Source of the DNA: an uncultured Oscillospiraceae bacterium
GTDB lineage: Bacteria > Bacillota > Clostridia > Oscillospirales > Acutalibacteraceae
Length of the DNA stretch: 64,000 nucleotides
Direction of reading: 5' to 3'
Assembly: GCA_900544715.1 (NCBI GenBank)
Contig: UQWL01000001.1
Span: forward strand, 1-64,000
Positions 43,980-52,423 of this stretch are shown here, one piece after another. A program made the position numbers and the translations under genes. The notes beneath the pieces were generated by a model. It was not told the DNA's origin. It saw only the letters and a list, made by a program, of their open reading frames with translations, and searched no databases. Position 1 is the stretch's first letter; every line of letters starts with the position of its first letter.

Positions 43980-46148
43980 ATGAGCCACTGGGTTTTGGAT
44001 GGAAAAGATCAAAAAAATCATCAGGCATGTTGTTCCATGAGTAAGGGGAAGCTCACGCTTGCCAACGGCCTTGTCCGCCGAGAAATCTTGACGGACGGTT
44101 GCCGGACGGTTTCCTTTTGCAATCTGCAAAGGGAGGAGGAGCTGGTGGATGCGCCGCATTCAGATTTTTGGGTATCGGTGAATGGGAAGAAATATAGCGG
44201 GGAGGACGGCTTCGAATTCGCGGAGTTCAAAGCCGTGCCCTGCCTGGAGCGCGTACCGTTCCAGAAAACGGCAACCATGACCGTTGAAGGGCCTTATCCA
44301 CCGCCCGGCAAGGCGGTTGAGGTGCGTTACCTCCACCGGGCGTTGCAATTGCAGCTGACTGTGCGGTATGAGCTCTATGACGGCATGCCCGTTCTGATGA
44401 AGCAGGTGTCCGTCAAAAACGTCGGGCGGGAAAGCGTCACTGTGGATACGATCGCCGCCGACGTTTTGCAAATCACCCAGCACCGCGATATGCTGTTTGT
44501 GGATAGCGATTACGATTCCACCACGGATTTTCTGGGCCTGGAGCTTTCAAAGTATGCGAAGAACTATGCGCGCTATCAGTATGACATGCTGGAGGTTGCG
44601 CCCGCTTACCGGATGAATGTAAAGCTGGAAAAAGGCGAAGAGGTTCATTCCATCACCGCGTATGAGTTATTGTTCGGCACGGATTATTATGAGCACAGGC
44701 TGATTGAAGTCAAAGGGATGTATCGCCGGATTGCCCCGTGGTGCACGGATAATGTGCTGTTTTTTCACCTGATTTCCAACTCTACAGCTGCTATCCGAAA
44801 AGCGGTGGATCAGTGTGCCGAGGTGGGGCTGGAAATGGTCATTCAATCCTTTGGCTCCGGCGTTAATATGGAGAGCGGGAACGAGCGGTATTTGAACCGA
44901 ATCCGTGCGGCCTATGATTACGGGCATCAAAAGGGGATCCGCATGGGGGCCTATACGCTCGCCTATGTGAAAAACTACCGGCCCGTCCGGGGGGATGAGG
45001 CGCTCAACCATGACGGGAGCCATATCTGCCGCTGTTTGGCCACGGATTGGTCGCGGCAGTATATCCAAAACGTGACCCGCTTCATCGATCAGACGGGCGC
45101 GGATGCGGTGGAGATTGACGGCCCCTATGGCATGATGCTTTGCTCCGGCGGAAAAACGCACTGTCATGAAGATTTTACGGATTCGCAGTATCACCAGTGG
45201 AAAGAGGCGGTTGTGGATTGGTATCAGGCTCTGAAAGCGCGGGGCGTTTACATCAATGCGCCGGACTGGCATTTTTTAAACGGCAGCAACCGCTCCGGCG
45301 TGGGTTATGAGGAGATCGCTTTCTCCGAACGGCGGGAGGAGCAGTTGATTACCTCACGGATTTATTACTATAAGGGCACGTTCTCAAAGAACCCCTCGCA
45401 GGGCTGGGGATTTCTGCCGCTGAATGTCTACCATGGCGGCGGGAAGGACGCGATGTTCTTCCCGACCGAACAGAACCGCTTCGCCTTCGACTGGGCACTG
45501 GCGCAGATCACCGCCAGCGGCGTATGGCCCACCATCCGTGGGAAAAAAGTGTATGATTCCGAAACGGGCAAACAGATTATGGCCAAATGGATTTCTGTTT
45601 TCAAAAAATATCGCCGCGTGCTCAACGGCATCACCGTGCATTTCCTGCCGCCGCGCATCGACACCGGCAACCCCGAGCGCACGACCTGTATCGACGCAAT
45701 CATGAACCAACTTCCCTATGGCGATGTGCGCGGCTTTGTGATGTTTTTTAACCAGACGGACGAAGCGCGGACGGAGGACATCACGCTGCCCCTATATTAC
45801 ACGGGGCTCACCGGCCTTGCACAACCGCCCGCGCCCTTTGCGCAGACGAAAAACTGCGACGTTTCCTATCCGGTCTACGGCGAAGAGATCGCCCCGCTGG
45901 TCATCCGGGCGAGGAATGGTCAATCGCGCACGTATACCACTGACGAGAAGGTGGCGGATAAGGCCATCCCACCTCTACCCCCGGCAGCGCCTACAGGCAG
46001 GCAAATTGTGATTTCGGAGATGGACGAAAATCCTCAGCTGTTTGAAATTGATTCCAACGGCAACGCGGCGATGCGGATCACCCTGCCCGCTATGTCTTAC
46101 CGGTGGTATGTGCTGCGGCCATATGAGAACGGGGAGGAGAAAAGATGA
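43980..46148 (+). CDS. Unclassified glycosidase-like protein (alpha-galactosidase-superfamily look)
   Basis: A 722-residue protein without signal peptide. The first 260 residues form a beta-super-sandwich like that in GH36/GH27-type enzymes, with MPVLMKQVSVKN as a typical strand pair. A TIM barrel follows, with MGAYTLAYVKNYRP, then DAVEIDGPYG, where D380 sits where such families keep a catalytic aspartate, then VYINAPDWHFLNGSNRSG. A C-terminal beta domain ends with a YRWYVL segment. I cannot place it in GH27, GH31 or GH36 with confidence. It starts 15 bp after GH2 and overlaps the oxidoreductase gene by four bases, so its product probably feeds that enzyme or acts on the same glycan. Confidence 0.6.
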   Translation: MSHWVLDGKDQKNHQACCSMSKGKLTLANGLVRREILTDGCRTVSFCNLQREEELVDAPHSDFWVSVNGKKYSGEDGFEFAEFKAVPCLERVPFQKTATMTVEGPYPPPGKAVEVRYLHRALQLQLTVRYELYDGMPVLMKQVSVKNVGRESVTVDTIAADVLQITQHRDMLFVDSDYDSTTDFLGLELSKYAKNYARYQYDMLEVAPAYRMNVKLEKGEEVHSITAYELLFGTDYYEHRLIEVKGMYRRIAPWCTDNVLFFHLISNSTAAIRKAVDQCAEVGLEMVIQSFGSGVNMESGNERYLNRIRAAYDYGHQKGIRMGAYTLAYVKNYRPVRGDEALNHDGSHICRCLATDWSRQYIQNVTRFIDQTGADAVEIDGPYGMMLCSGGKTHCHEDFTDSQYHQWKEAVVDWYQALKARGVYINAPDWHFLNGSNRSGVGYEEIAFSERREEQLITSRIYYYKGTFSKNPSQGWGFLPLNVYHGGGKDAMFFPTEQNRFAFDWALAQITASGVWPTIRGKKVYDSETGKQIMAKWISVFKKYRRVLNGITVHFLPPRIDTGNPERTTCIDAIMNQLPYGDVRGFVMFFNQTDEARTEDITLPLYYTGLTGLAQPPAPFAQTKNCDVSYPVYGEEIAPLVIRARNGQSRTYTTDEKVADKAIPPLPPAAPTGRQIVISEMDENPQLFEIDSNGNAAMRITLPAMSYRWYVLRPYENGEEKR

Positions 46149-47380
46149 AGCAAAGTGTTCGCGTTGCCCTGATTGGGCTCGGCCAGCGCGGCATCCAGCT
46201 GTTGGAGCCGATGCTGCGCATGGAGGATGTGATCGTCACCGGCGTGTGCGACGTGTATGCGGATCGAACCGCTCACGCGGCTGATTTAACGGAGCAGGCC
46301 GGCCACGCCAGGCCGTTTGAAGCCCAAACGTATCAGGAGATTTTATCATTGGGAAACCTGGATGCGGTTGTGATTGCCACCTCCTGGCAATGCCACATCG
46401 AAATTGCAATGGAAGCGATGCGCAAAGGCATTTTTACCGCGATGGAGGTGGGCGGAACCTATCAGTTACAGGAGTGCTTTGATCTGGTGGCCGCCTATGA
46501 GCAAACGGGCACGCCCTTTTTCTTCCTCGAAAACTGCTGCTACGGCAGGCGGGAGTTGATGTGCCTGAACATGGCGCGGCAGGGCGTGTTTGGCGAGCTT
46601 GTCCACTGCGATGGCGCTTACCGTCACGATTTGCGCAAGGAGGTTGCCTTTGGCCGGGAAAACCGGCATTATCGCCTGCCGCACTATATCAATCACAACT
46701 GTGAAAATTACCCGACGCACGATCTTGGCCCTATTGCTAAAATTTTGGGCATCAATCGCGGCAACCGCATGGTACGTCTCGTATCCGTAGCGAGCAAGGC
46801 GCGGGGCATGCATACCTATCTGTTGGAGAATAAAGCGGATGACGAGGCGCTCTGCAACACGGCCTTTCAGCAGGGCGATATTGTGACGACCGTGATTACC
46901 TGCGAAAACGGGGAGACAATCACGCTAACGCTCGATACGACCCTCCCGCGCGTTTACAGCCGCAGCTTCACCGTGCGTGGCACGAAGGGCATGTATCAGG
47001 AGGAGGGGGACTACGTTTTTCTTGAGCAGGAGATGCGTGCGCAGCTTGAGCAGTTGGAGGCAAATCCAGCGCTTTTGTGGAAAAACGCGGACCGGTATGC
47101 ACAGCAGTATGACAGCGAGCTGTGGCAGCATCCTTCCAAAGGCATGCGGGAGAGCGGCCACGGCGGCATGGATTACCTGGTGCTGCGCGCGATGCTCCAC
47201 GCGGCAAAGGGGGAGACGGCCCCCGCAATCGACGTGTATGACGCCGCATCCTGGATGTGCATCACAGCGTTGTCAGAGCAGTCCGTGGCAAACGGCGGCG
47301 CGCCTGTGGAGATCCCGGATTTTACAAACGGAAGCTATCCGCACAGGCCGCGTACGGCTACCGGGAAATACGCGCTGTAA
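46145..47380 (+). CDS. Gfo/Idh/MocA-family NAD(P)-dependent oxidoreductase
   Basis: A 411-residue Rossmann oxidoreductase. VALIGLGQRGIQL at the N-terminus is the nucleotide loop, VIATSWQCHIEIAMEAM and GIFTAMEVGG correspond to the conserved strand-loop carrying the catalytic lysine region, although the usual E-K-P is replaced here by MEVGG. The missing EKP lysine suggests either altered chemistry or the NAD-dependent glycosidase-like branch (as in GH109), whose members keep NAD bound and split glycosides; GH109 alpha-N-acetylgalactosaminidases have related N-termini. The position between glycosidases fits such a role. ATG overlaps the preceding stop (ATGA); GGAGGAGA is the ribosome-binding site. 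Confidence 0.82.
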   Translation: MKQSVRVALIGLGQRGIQLLEPMLRMEDVIVTGVCDVYADRTAHAADLTEQAGHARPFEAQTYQEILSLGNLDAVVIATSWQCHIEIAMEAMRKGIFTAMEVGGTYQLQECFDLVAAYEQTGTPFFFLENCCYGRRELMCLNMARQGVFGELVHCDGAYRHDLRKEVAFGRENRHYRLPHYINHNCENYPTHDLGPIAKILGINRGNRMVRLVSVASKARGMHTYLLENKADDEALCNTAFQQGDIVTTVITCENGETITLTLDTTLPRVYSRSFTVRGTKGMYQEEGDYVFLEQEMRAQLEQLEANPALLWKNADRYAQQYDSELWQHPSKGMRESGHGGMDYLVLRAMLHAAKGETAPAIDVYDAASWMCITALSEQSVANGGAPVEIPDFTNGSYPHRPRTATGKYAL

Positions 47381-47414
47381 AGTTGTAAAGCCTTAAGGAG
47401 GAAAGGATTCGATC

Positions 47415-49172
47415 ATGACGCTGACAATGGATAACGGTATGTTTTTATTGGATGGAAAGCCGTTCCAGATTTATTCCGGGGCGATCCATTATTTCAGAGT
47501 GCTGCCGGAATATTGGCGCGACCGCCTGTTAAAGCTGAAGGCCGCAGGCTTCAACACAGTAGAAACCTACGTCTGCTGGAATCTGCATGAGCCGAAAAAA
47601 GGAGAATATGATTTTTCCGACCGGCTGGATCTCGTGCGTTTTATAGAAACGGCGAAGGAACTGGGGCTTTTTGTGATCCTTCGCCCCGGCCCGTATATCT
47701 GTGCCGAGTGGGATTTTGGCGGCCTGCCCGCGTGGTTGTTAAGGGATCGGAATCTTCGCCTGCGCTGTGGAGACCCAAGTTTTTTACAGCATGTGTCCGA
47801 TTTTTATGCCAAGCTGCTGCACCTCATCACGCCTTTGCAGATCACCCATGGGGGGAACATCATCGCCATGCAGGTGGAGAATGAATACGGCAGCTACGGC
47901 AACGATACGGGGTACCTGGAACGCATTCGGAGTATTTTAACGGAAAACGGCGTGGATGTGTTGCTCTTTACGGCGGACGGCACGCAGAAAAGCATGATTC
48001 ACGGCGGCGGCCTGCCCGGCGTTTACAAAACGCTGAATTTCGGCAGCCGTGCCGAAAAGGCGTTTCACGCGCTGGATGGCATTCAGGAGCATATGCCTAA
48101 AATGTGCATGGAATTTTGGTGTGGCTGGTTTGACCATTGGGGCGGTAAGCACCACACCCGCAGATATCGGGGCGTGCTGCAGGAGATGGAGCATTTTTTT
48201 GCACAGGATGCGGGTTTTAACTTTTATATGTTCCACGGCGGCACGAATTTTGGCTTTACCGCTGGGGCCAACCACTACCTGCGCTACAGCCCTACCATTA
48301 CAAGCTATGATTATTGCGCGCCGCTCAATGAATACGGTGGCTATACGCCCCAATATCATGCGGTGCGTAAGCTGCTCTGCGAAAAGCAGGGGATCCCCTT
48401 GGGCGAGCTGCCGCCGGAACCGAAGCTGCAAAACATCGGGCGAGTGGCCTTGTCAGAGCGGACGGGGCTGTTTGAAAACATGGATTTAATTGGGGAACAG
48501 CACCGTTCGCCACTGCCGGAGAGCATGGAGTATTACGGCCAGAATTTTGGCCTGATTTATTATAAAACCATTGTCCATGGCGCCTACGGCATGGCCTCGC
48601 TGATGCTCAAGGAGCTGCACGATCGGGCCTATGTGTATATCGACGGCAAATTGAAAAAAACCTTCGATGTGACAAAACCGGAAGGCTTCATCAAGAAGAT
48701 CATGAAAAAGGATGGTATGCTGCTCAACCTGGACCGTCCGCAAACGGAGATCGGCGTGCTGGTGGAGGCGATGGGCCGCGTCAATTATGGCGATCATCTG
48801 ACGGACCGCAAAGGCATCAGCGGCGTAAGCCTCAATTTGCAGGCGCTGATGGATTTTGAGGTGACCACCCTGCCGCTGGACAACGTGGAAAAGCTGGATT
48901 TCAGCCGGAGCGCTGAGCAATACCCAATGTTCCTGAAAGGGTGCTTCCGGGCGAATTCAAAAGCGGATTGTTTTGTTCGTCTGGATGGGTTCCGCAAGGG
49001 CGTGGTGTTTGTCAACGGTTTCAATTTGGGCCGCTATTGGAAGAAAGGGCCGCAGAAGACACTGTATCTGCCGGGCGCTTTGCTGAAAGAAGAGAATGAA
49101 ATCATTGTGCTGGAGTTGGAAGCCTGCAAAACGCCCGCCGTTCTGATTACCGACCGGCACGATCTGGGGTAA
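47415..49172 (+). CDS. GH35 beta-galactosidase (second in the operon)
   Basis: A 585-residue GH35 enzyme, close in plan to the one at 39079: YSGAIHYFRVLPEYW, GFNTVETYVCWNLHEPKKG, LRPGPYICAEWDFGGLPAWL, acid/base E157 in QVENEYGSYG, nucleophile E233 in CMEFWCGWFDHWGG. C-terminal beta domains end with GRYWKKGPQKTLYLPG. AAGGAGG precedes the ATG. No signal peptide, so both GH35s act in the cytoplasm. Two similar enzymes in one operon suggest different beta-galactosyl linkages or chain positions. Confidence 0.93.
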   Translation: MTLTMDNGMFLLDGKPFQIYSGAIHYFRVLPEYWRDRLLKLKAAGFNTVETYVCWNLHEPKKGEYDFSDRLDLVRFIETAKELGLFVILRPGPYICAEWDFGGLPAWLLRDRNLRLRCGDPSFLQHVSDFYAKLLHLITPLQITHGGNIIAMQVENEYGSYGNDTGYLERIRSILTENGVDVLLFTADGTQKSMIHGGGLPGVYKTLNFGSRAEKAFHALDGIQEHMPKMCMEFWCGWFDHWGGKHHTRRYRGVLQEMEHFFAQDAGFNFYMFHGGTNFGFTAGANHYLRYSPTITSYDYCAPLNEYGGYTPQYHAVRKLLCEKQGIPLGELPPEPKLQNIGRVALSERTGLFENMDLIGEQHRSPLPESMEYYGQNFGLIYYKTIVHGAYGMASLMLKELHDRAYVYIDGKLKKTFDVTKPEGFIKKIMKKDGMLLNLDRPQTEIGVLVEAMGRVNYGDHLTDRKGISGVSLNLQALMDFEVTTLPLDNVEKLDFSRSAEQYPMFLKGCFRANSKADCFVRLDGFRKGVVFVNGFNLGRYWKKGPQKTLYLPGALLKEENEIIVLELEACKTPAVLITDRHDLG

Positions 49173-49241
49173 TCTGCGCTTTTGAACAGATGGCAAGCAT
49201 AATAGCAAGAAAGCCATCGTCCGGGGAGGAGTATCGTCACC

Positions 49242-51383
49242 ATGAAAAAAATCAAGAAATATGTATGCTTCGCACTGGCAGCCTTGCTCTCCGTTTCCCT
49301 CTCCGCCTGCGGCGGCCAGGCGGAAATGGATGAAATGCAGCCCGCGCCCTCCAACCTCAGCGTGCCGAAACAACGGGCGCGCGAGCAGAAAACGGGCGAC
49401 ATTTTCGTTTCGCCAACGGGGGATGACGCGAACGACGGCAGCGCACAGGCGCCTGTCCGCACGCCACAAAGGGCGCTGGCGCTGGCGCGGAAGCTTGCAA
49501 AGCAGGAAAAAGTGATCTCTCTGGCGGGAGGAAATTATCCCATCTCCGCTCTCACATTGACGGCGGAGGACAGCGGCGTCACTTTTTTTGCGGAAAAAAC
49601 GGCGGTGTTCAACGGCGGCGTTTCCTTAAATCCTGCTGATTTTCAGCCGTACCGCGATCAAATTCAGGTGCTGGATTTGCAAAAATACGGCATAACAGCG
49701 GATCAGATCGGTTCGGTCAAGGCTTTCGGCCAATATCACACCGCCGAAAAATATGGCGAGGCGGGCAGCCTTTACTGCGAGCTGTTTTGTGATGGCAAAC
49801 GCATGACGCTGGCGCGCTATCCCAACGAAGGCGAGCAGCTCAAAACCGGAAAGATTCTGGATAACGGCGACTCCAAAGAGGTTTATACAAAATCCGGCAC
49901 GCGGACGAACGCGGATTGGGAAACCATGAAAAATCCACGGGGCGGCACATTTCAGGTGGAGCGCACGCTGACACAGCGGATGAAAACGTGGAAGAAGCCT
50001 TCTGACGCTTGGCTGTTTGGCTATTTTCAGTATGACTGGGCGGATTCCACCACTCCGCTCGCCACGTTTGAAGAGGAGAGCGTCACCACCAAATATGCGA
50101 GCGTGTACGGATTTAAAGAAGGCATGCCCTACTATTTTTTCAACGTATTTGAAGAATTGGATGCGGAAAATGAGTGGTATCTCGACCGGGAGAACCTGAT
50201 GCTCTATTGGATTCCGCCGGAAGGGTATGCGGGGCAGCCAATTCAGCTCACGCTGGAAACGCGCGATCTCGTCACAATCGACGGGGCGGAAAACGTGACG
50301 TTTGATGGAATCACCTTTACGGGCACCCGGGCAAACGCCATTCACGGTGCGGGAGATGGAATCACCGTGAAAAATTGCACGATTCAAAACGTGGGGGAAA
50401 GCGCGATTGTGCTGGAAGGAACCCACATCACAGTGGAGAATAACACCATCACGGCCACGGGGAAAGCTGGCGTCGTGCTCACCGGCGGAGACCGTGCAGC
50501 CCTCTCTTCTTCCCACAATATCGTAACAAACAACCTGATTTATGATTGGTCACAGATCTATCAAACCTATCAGGCGGCCGTCAGCCTGAATGGGGTAGGC
50601 GCTGTTTGCAGCCACAACGAGATTTATCAGTCTCCGCATGAAGCAATCACTTACACGGGCAACAATCATGTGATCGAATACAATGTGATCCATGATGTGG
50701 TGCGAAAATCCTCCGATGCGGGCGCGATTTATGCGGGGCGCAGCTGGAGCGCCTATGGCAATGTGATCCGGTATAATTGCATCTATAACCTCGGCTCCGA
50801 CGGCTTTACGCCAAACGGGATCTATTTTGACGATGCGCTGTCCGGCCAGGCCGCATATGGAAACCTGTTGATTAATATCCCCGGCCGCGGGTTTTTGCTG
50901 GGAGGCGGGCGCGATCTGAAGGTGGAGAACAATTTGATCGTCAACGCGGCGATTCCGATTGAATACGACGACCGGGCGATCGCCGGGATTGAGGACGGCG
51001 GCTGGTTTTCTCACGCCAATACGCCGGGCGAGGGGCTGTGGGCAACGTTAAAAGAGGTCGATATCCATTCGGACGTGTGGAAAAACGCCTACCCATCGCT
51101 TTCCAAGCTGACGGATGATTTTAGCAACCGCTCGGAGGCCTCCTTTGCCGCAAATCCCGCCGGGAGCTCTGTGCGGAATAATGTGATGGTAAACCGGAAG
51201 AAAAAAGAAGGCGAATTCGCAAAGCGAGCTAAGCAATACAGCGAGGTTTCTAATTTTGCCTATCGTTTTCAAGATCACCTTTTTGAACAGCAAGATACCT
51301 ATCTGCTGCAAAGCCCGCCGGATGGCTTTGTGCAGATTCCGATGGAACAGATTGGGAGAACCGATACCCTCGCGCTTTCTTAA
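49242..51383 (+). CDS. Right-handed beta-helix lipoprotein (surface polysaccharide enzyme-like)
   Basis: A 713-residue protein with a lipoprotein signal peptide: KKIKK, hydrophobic core, lipobox LSAC with the cysteine at residue 23. It is therefore exposed on the cell surface. From FVSPTGDDANDGS (about residue 54) it has the start typical of pectate-lyase-like beta helices, and from about 330 to 560 repeated NV-, NN- and GA-type PbH1 rungs (FDGITFTGTRANAIHGAG and later). Such proteins include polysaccharide lyases and glycosidases such as GH110 exo-alpha-galactosidases. It is the only clear surface enzyme candidate of the operon and may make the first cut or remove a cap before import. GGGGAGGAG precedes the ATG. 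Confidence 0.82.
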   Translation: MKKIKKYVCFALAALLSVSLSACGGQAEMDEMQPAPSNLSVPKQRAREQKTGDIFVSPTGDDANDGSAQAPVRTPQRALALARKLAKQEKVISLAGGNYPISALTLTAEDSGVTFFAEKTAVFNGGVSLNPADFQPYRDQIQVLDLQKYGITADQIGSVKAFGQYHTAEKYGEAGSLYCELFCDGKRMTLARYPNEGEQLKTGKILDNGDSKEVYTKSGTRTNADWETMKNPRGGTFQVERTLTQRMKTWKKPSDAWLFGYFQYDWADSTTPLATFEEESVTTKYASVYGFKEGMPYYFFNVFEELDAENEWYLDRENLMLYWIPPEGYAGQPIQLTLETRDLVTIDGAENVTFDGITFTGTRANAIHGAGDGITVKNCTIQNVGESAIVLEGTHITVENNTITATGKAGVVLTGGDRAALSSSHNIVTNNLIYDWSQIYQTYQAAVSLNGVGAVCSHNEIYQSPHEAITYTGNNHVIEYNVIHDVVRKSSDAGAIYAGRSWSAYGNVIRYNCIYNLGSDGFTPNGIYFDDALSGQAAYGNLLINIPGRGFLLGGGRDLKVENNLIVNAAIPIEYDDRAIAGIEDGGWFSHANTPGEGLWATLKEVDIHSDVWKNAYPSLSKLTDDFSNRSEASFAANPAGSSVRNNVMVNRKKKEGEFAKRAKQYSEVSNFAYRFQDHLFEQQDTYLLQSPPDGFVQIPMEQIGRTDTLALS

Positions 51384-51387
51384 CAGC

Positions 51388-51439
51388 AAAAGCATCGCAG
51401 GCAGCCAGATCAAATTGACGGGCCGCCTGCGATGCTTTT
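51388..51439 (+). terminator. Strong terminator ending the glycan operon
   Basis: A perfect 15-bp stem: AAAAGCATCGCAGGC (51388-51402) with GCCTGCGATGCTTTT (51425-51439). It starts five bases after the lipoprotein stop. The A and T tracts at both ends allow termination in either direction. Confidence 0.9.
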
Positions 51440-51442
51440 GGT

Positions 51443-51838
51443 TTGGATTTTACAAACCGGATTGTTCTGGAGAAATCCATCCTCAGCGAGCAAACGATAC
51501 ACGCACAAATCGAACCGGCCGATCCGGAATGTTTCAAGCTTTCCGCGCCCTACCACCCCACCGGCGATCAGCCCGAGGCCATCGCTAAGCTGGTGGAGGG
51601 GCTCAAACGGGGCGATCAGGAGCAGACGCTGCTGGGCGTGACCGGCTCCGGCAAGACCTTTACCATGGCGAACATCATTGCCCAGGTGCAGCGGCCCACG
51701 CTGATTCTTGCGCACAACAAAACCCTCGCTGCCCAGCTTTGCAGTGAGTTTCGTGAGTTTTTCCCCAATAGCGCAGTGGAATATTTCGTCAGCTACTACA
51801 CGAGCCCCGTAGATCGGGGCTTTTTTAATGCTGTTTAG
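51443..51838 (+). pseudogene. uvrB: Truncated uvrB (N-terminal part only)
   Basis: About 119 codons of UvrB, the excision-repair helicase of about 660 residues. The conserved YHPTGDQPEAIAKLVEGL, the Walker A GVTGSGKTFTMAN and LAHNKTLAAQLCSEF blocks are intact. Normal UvrB continues YFVSYYDYYQPEAY; here homology stops after YFVSYY at about 51800 and the frame runs 12 more foreign codons to a stop. No start codon or ribosome-binding site is visible near the conserved N-terminus; only a TTG at 51443 opens the frame, three bases after a terminator stem. The remaining 540 codons are not in this window. The break coincides with a fall in GC content, so insertion or rearrangement split the gene. Confidence 0.88.
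51803..51826 (+). terminator. Terminator-like hairpin at the uvrB junction
   Basis: AGCCCCG (51803-51809) pairs with CGGGGCT (51815-51821) and is followed by a T-run to 51826. It begins within three bases of the point where uvrB homology ends, so it belongs to the incoming DNA. Confidence 0.75.
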
Positions 51839-51874
51839 TGTTGTTTTGTATGTCTTTTATGGACTAAATAACAC
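51838..51874. repeat. Imperfect inverted repeat just inside the junction
   Basis: GTGTTGTTT (51838-51846) and AAATAACAC (51866-51874) are inverted with one mismatch and a 19-base centre. Such spacing is compatible with a recombinase core site, but no matching copy was found at the other end of the window. Confidence 0.35.
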
Positions 51875-51895
51875 CAAAAAGACTAGGTAATACTT

Positions 51896-52210
51896 ATGCT
51901 ACACCTATTCTGTGCCTTTCACGATCCCAATGCTGAACTTGTTTTAGAACGCACTCCCCATGGCATTATTTTTAAATGTCCGATGTATACTCCTGAACAC
52001 CCCTGCGCAACAGACATAAGCCAGTTCGAATTTGAGGAAATATTAAGGCATTATTCTGACCAGATCGTAAGAGCTGAGCTGGATGGAGAGGTAATTGACC
52101 TAACCCACTCCAGATGGACTACCAGATCGAAAGTGGTCTGTACCGTATGCGGCCACAAAAAAGACAGGGTAGAAATTATGATTGCTTGTAGCCGGAGAAT
52201 TCATAAGTAA
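51896..52210 (+). CDS. Small cysteine-containing hypothetical protein
   Basis: A 104-residue protein I do not recognise. It contains HPC at about residue 37 and a C-terminal CTVCGHKK followed by a further cysteine, which could form a zinc ribbon or knuckle. Ribosome-binding signal is weak (AGG ten bases upstream). It is the first gene of the AT-rich accessory region. Base use matches the following DNA and not the uvrB side. Confidence 0.5.
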   Translation: MLHLFCAFHDPNAELVLERTPHGIIFKCPMYTPEHPCATDISQFEFEEILRHYSDQIVRAELDGEVIDLTHSRWTTRSKVVCTVCGHKKDRVEIMIACSRRIHK

Positions 52211-52423
52211 ATGATATAAATAAATCAATTATGGATTCTTTCTATCAAAAATATAAAAATCTGTTTTATTGATTGAATAAAAATTCGAGGGTGTGTTTGT
52301 GTGTTTTTACAAAACAAGCATTCAACACAATTTCTTACAAAATCAAGTGCAACATTTCGTCATTTTTTTCGTTATATAGAGTGAGGGGATTCTCTCAAAT
52401 ATCAAAATTGAGGAGACGAAAAA
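52211..52423. other. AT-rich upstream region of the toxin gene
   Basis: About 213 bp. It holds AT-rich runs and a TATATAG box at 52371-52377 without a clear -35, then the ribosome-binding site GAGGAGA at 52410-52416, which fixes the ATG at 52424. No gene is seen. Confidence 0.5.
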
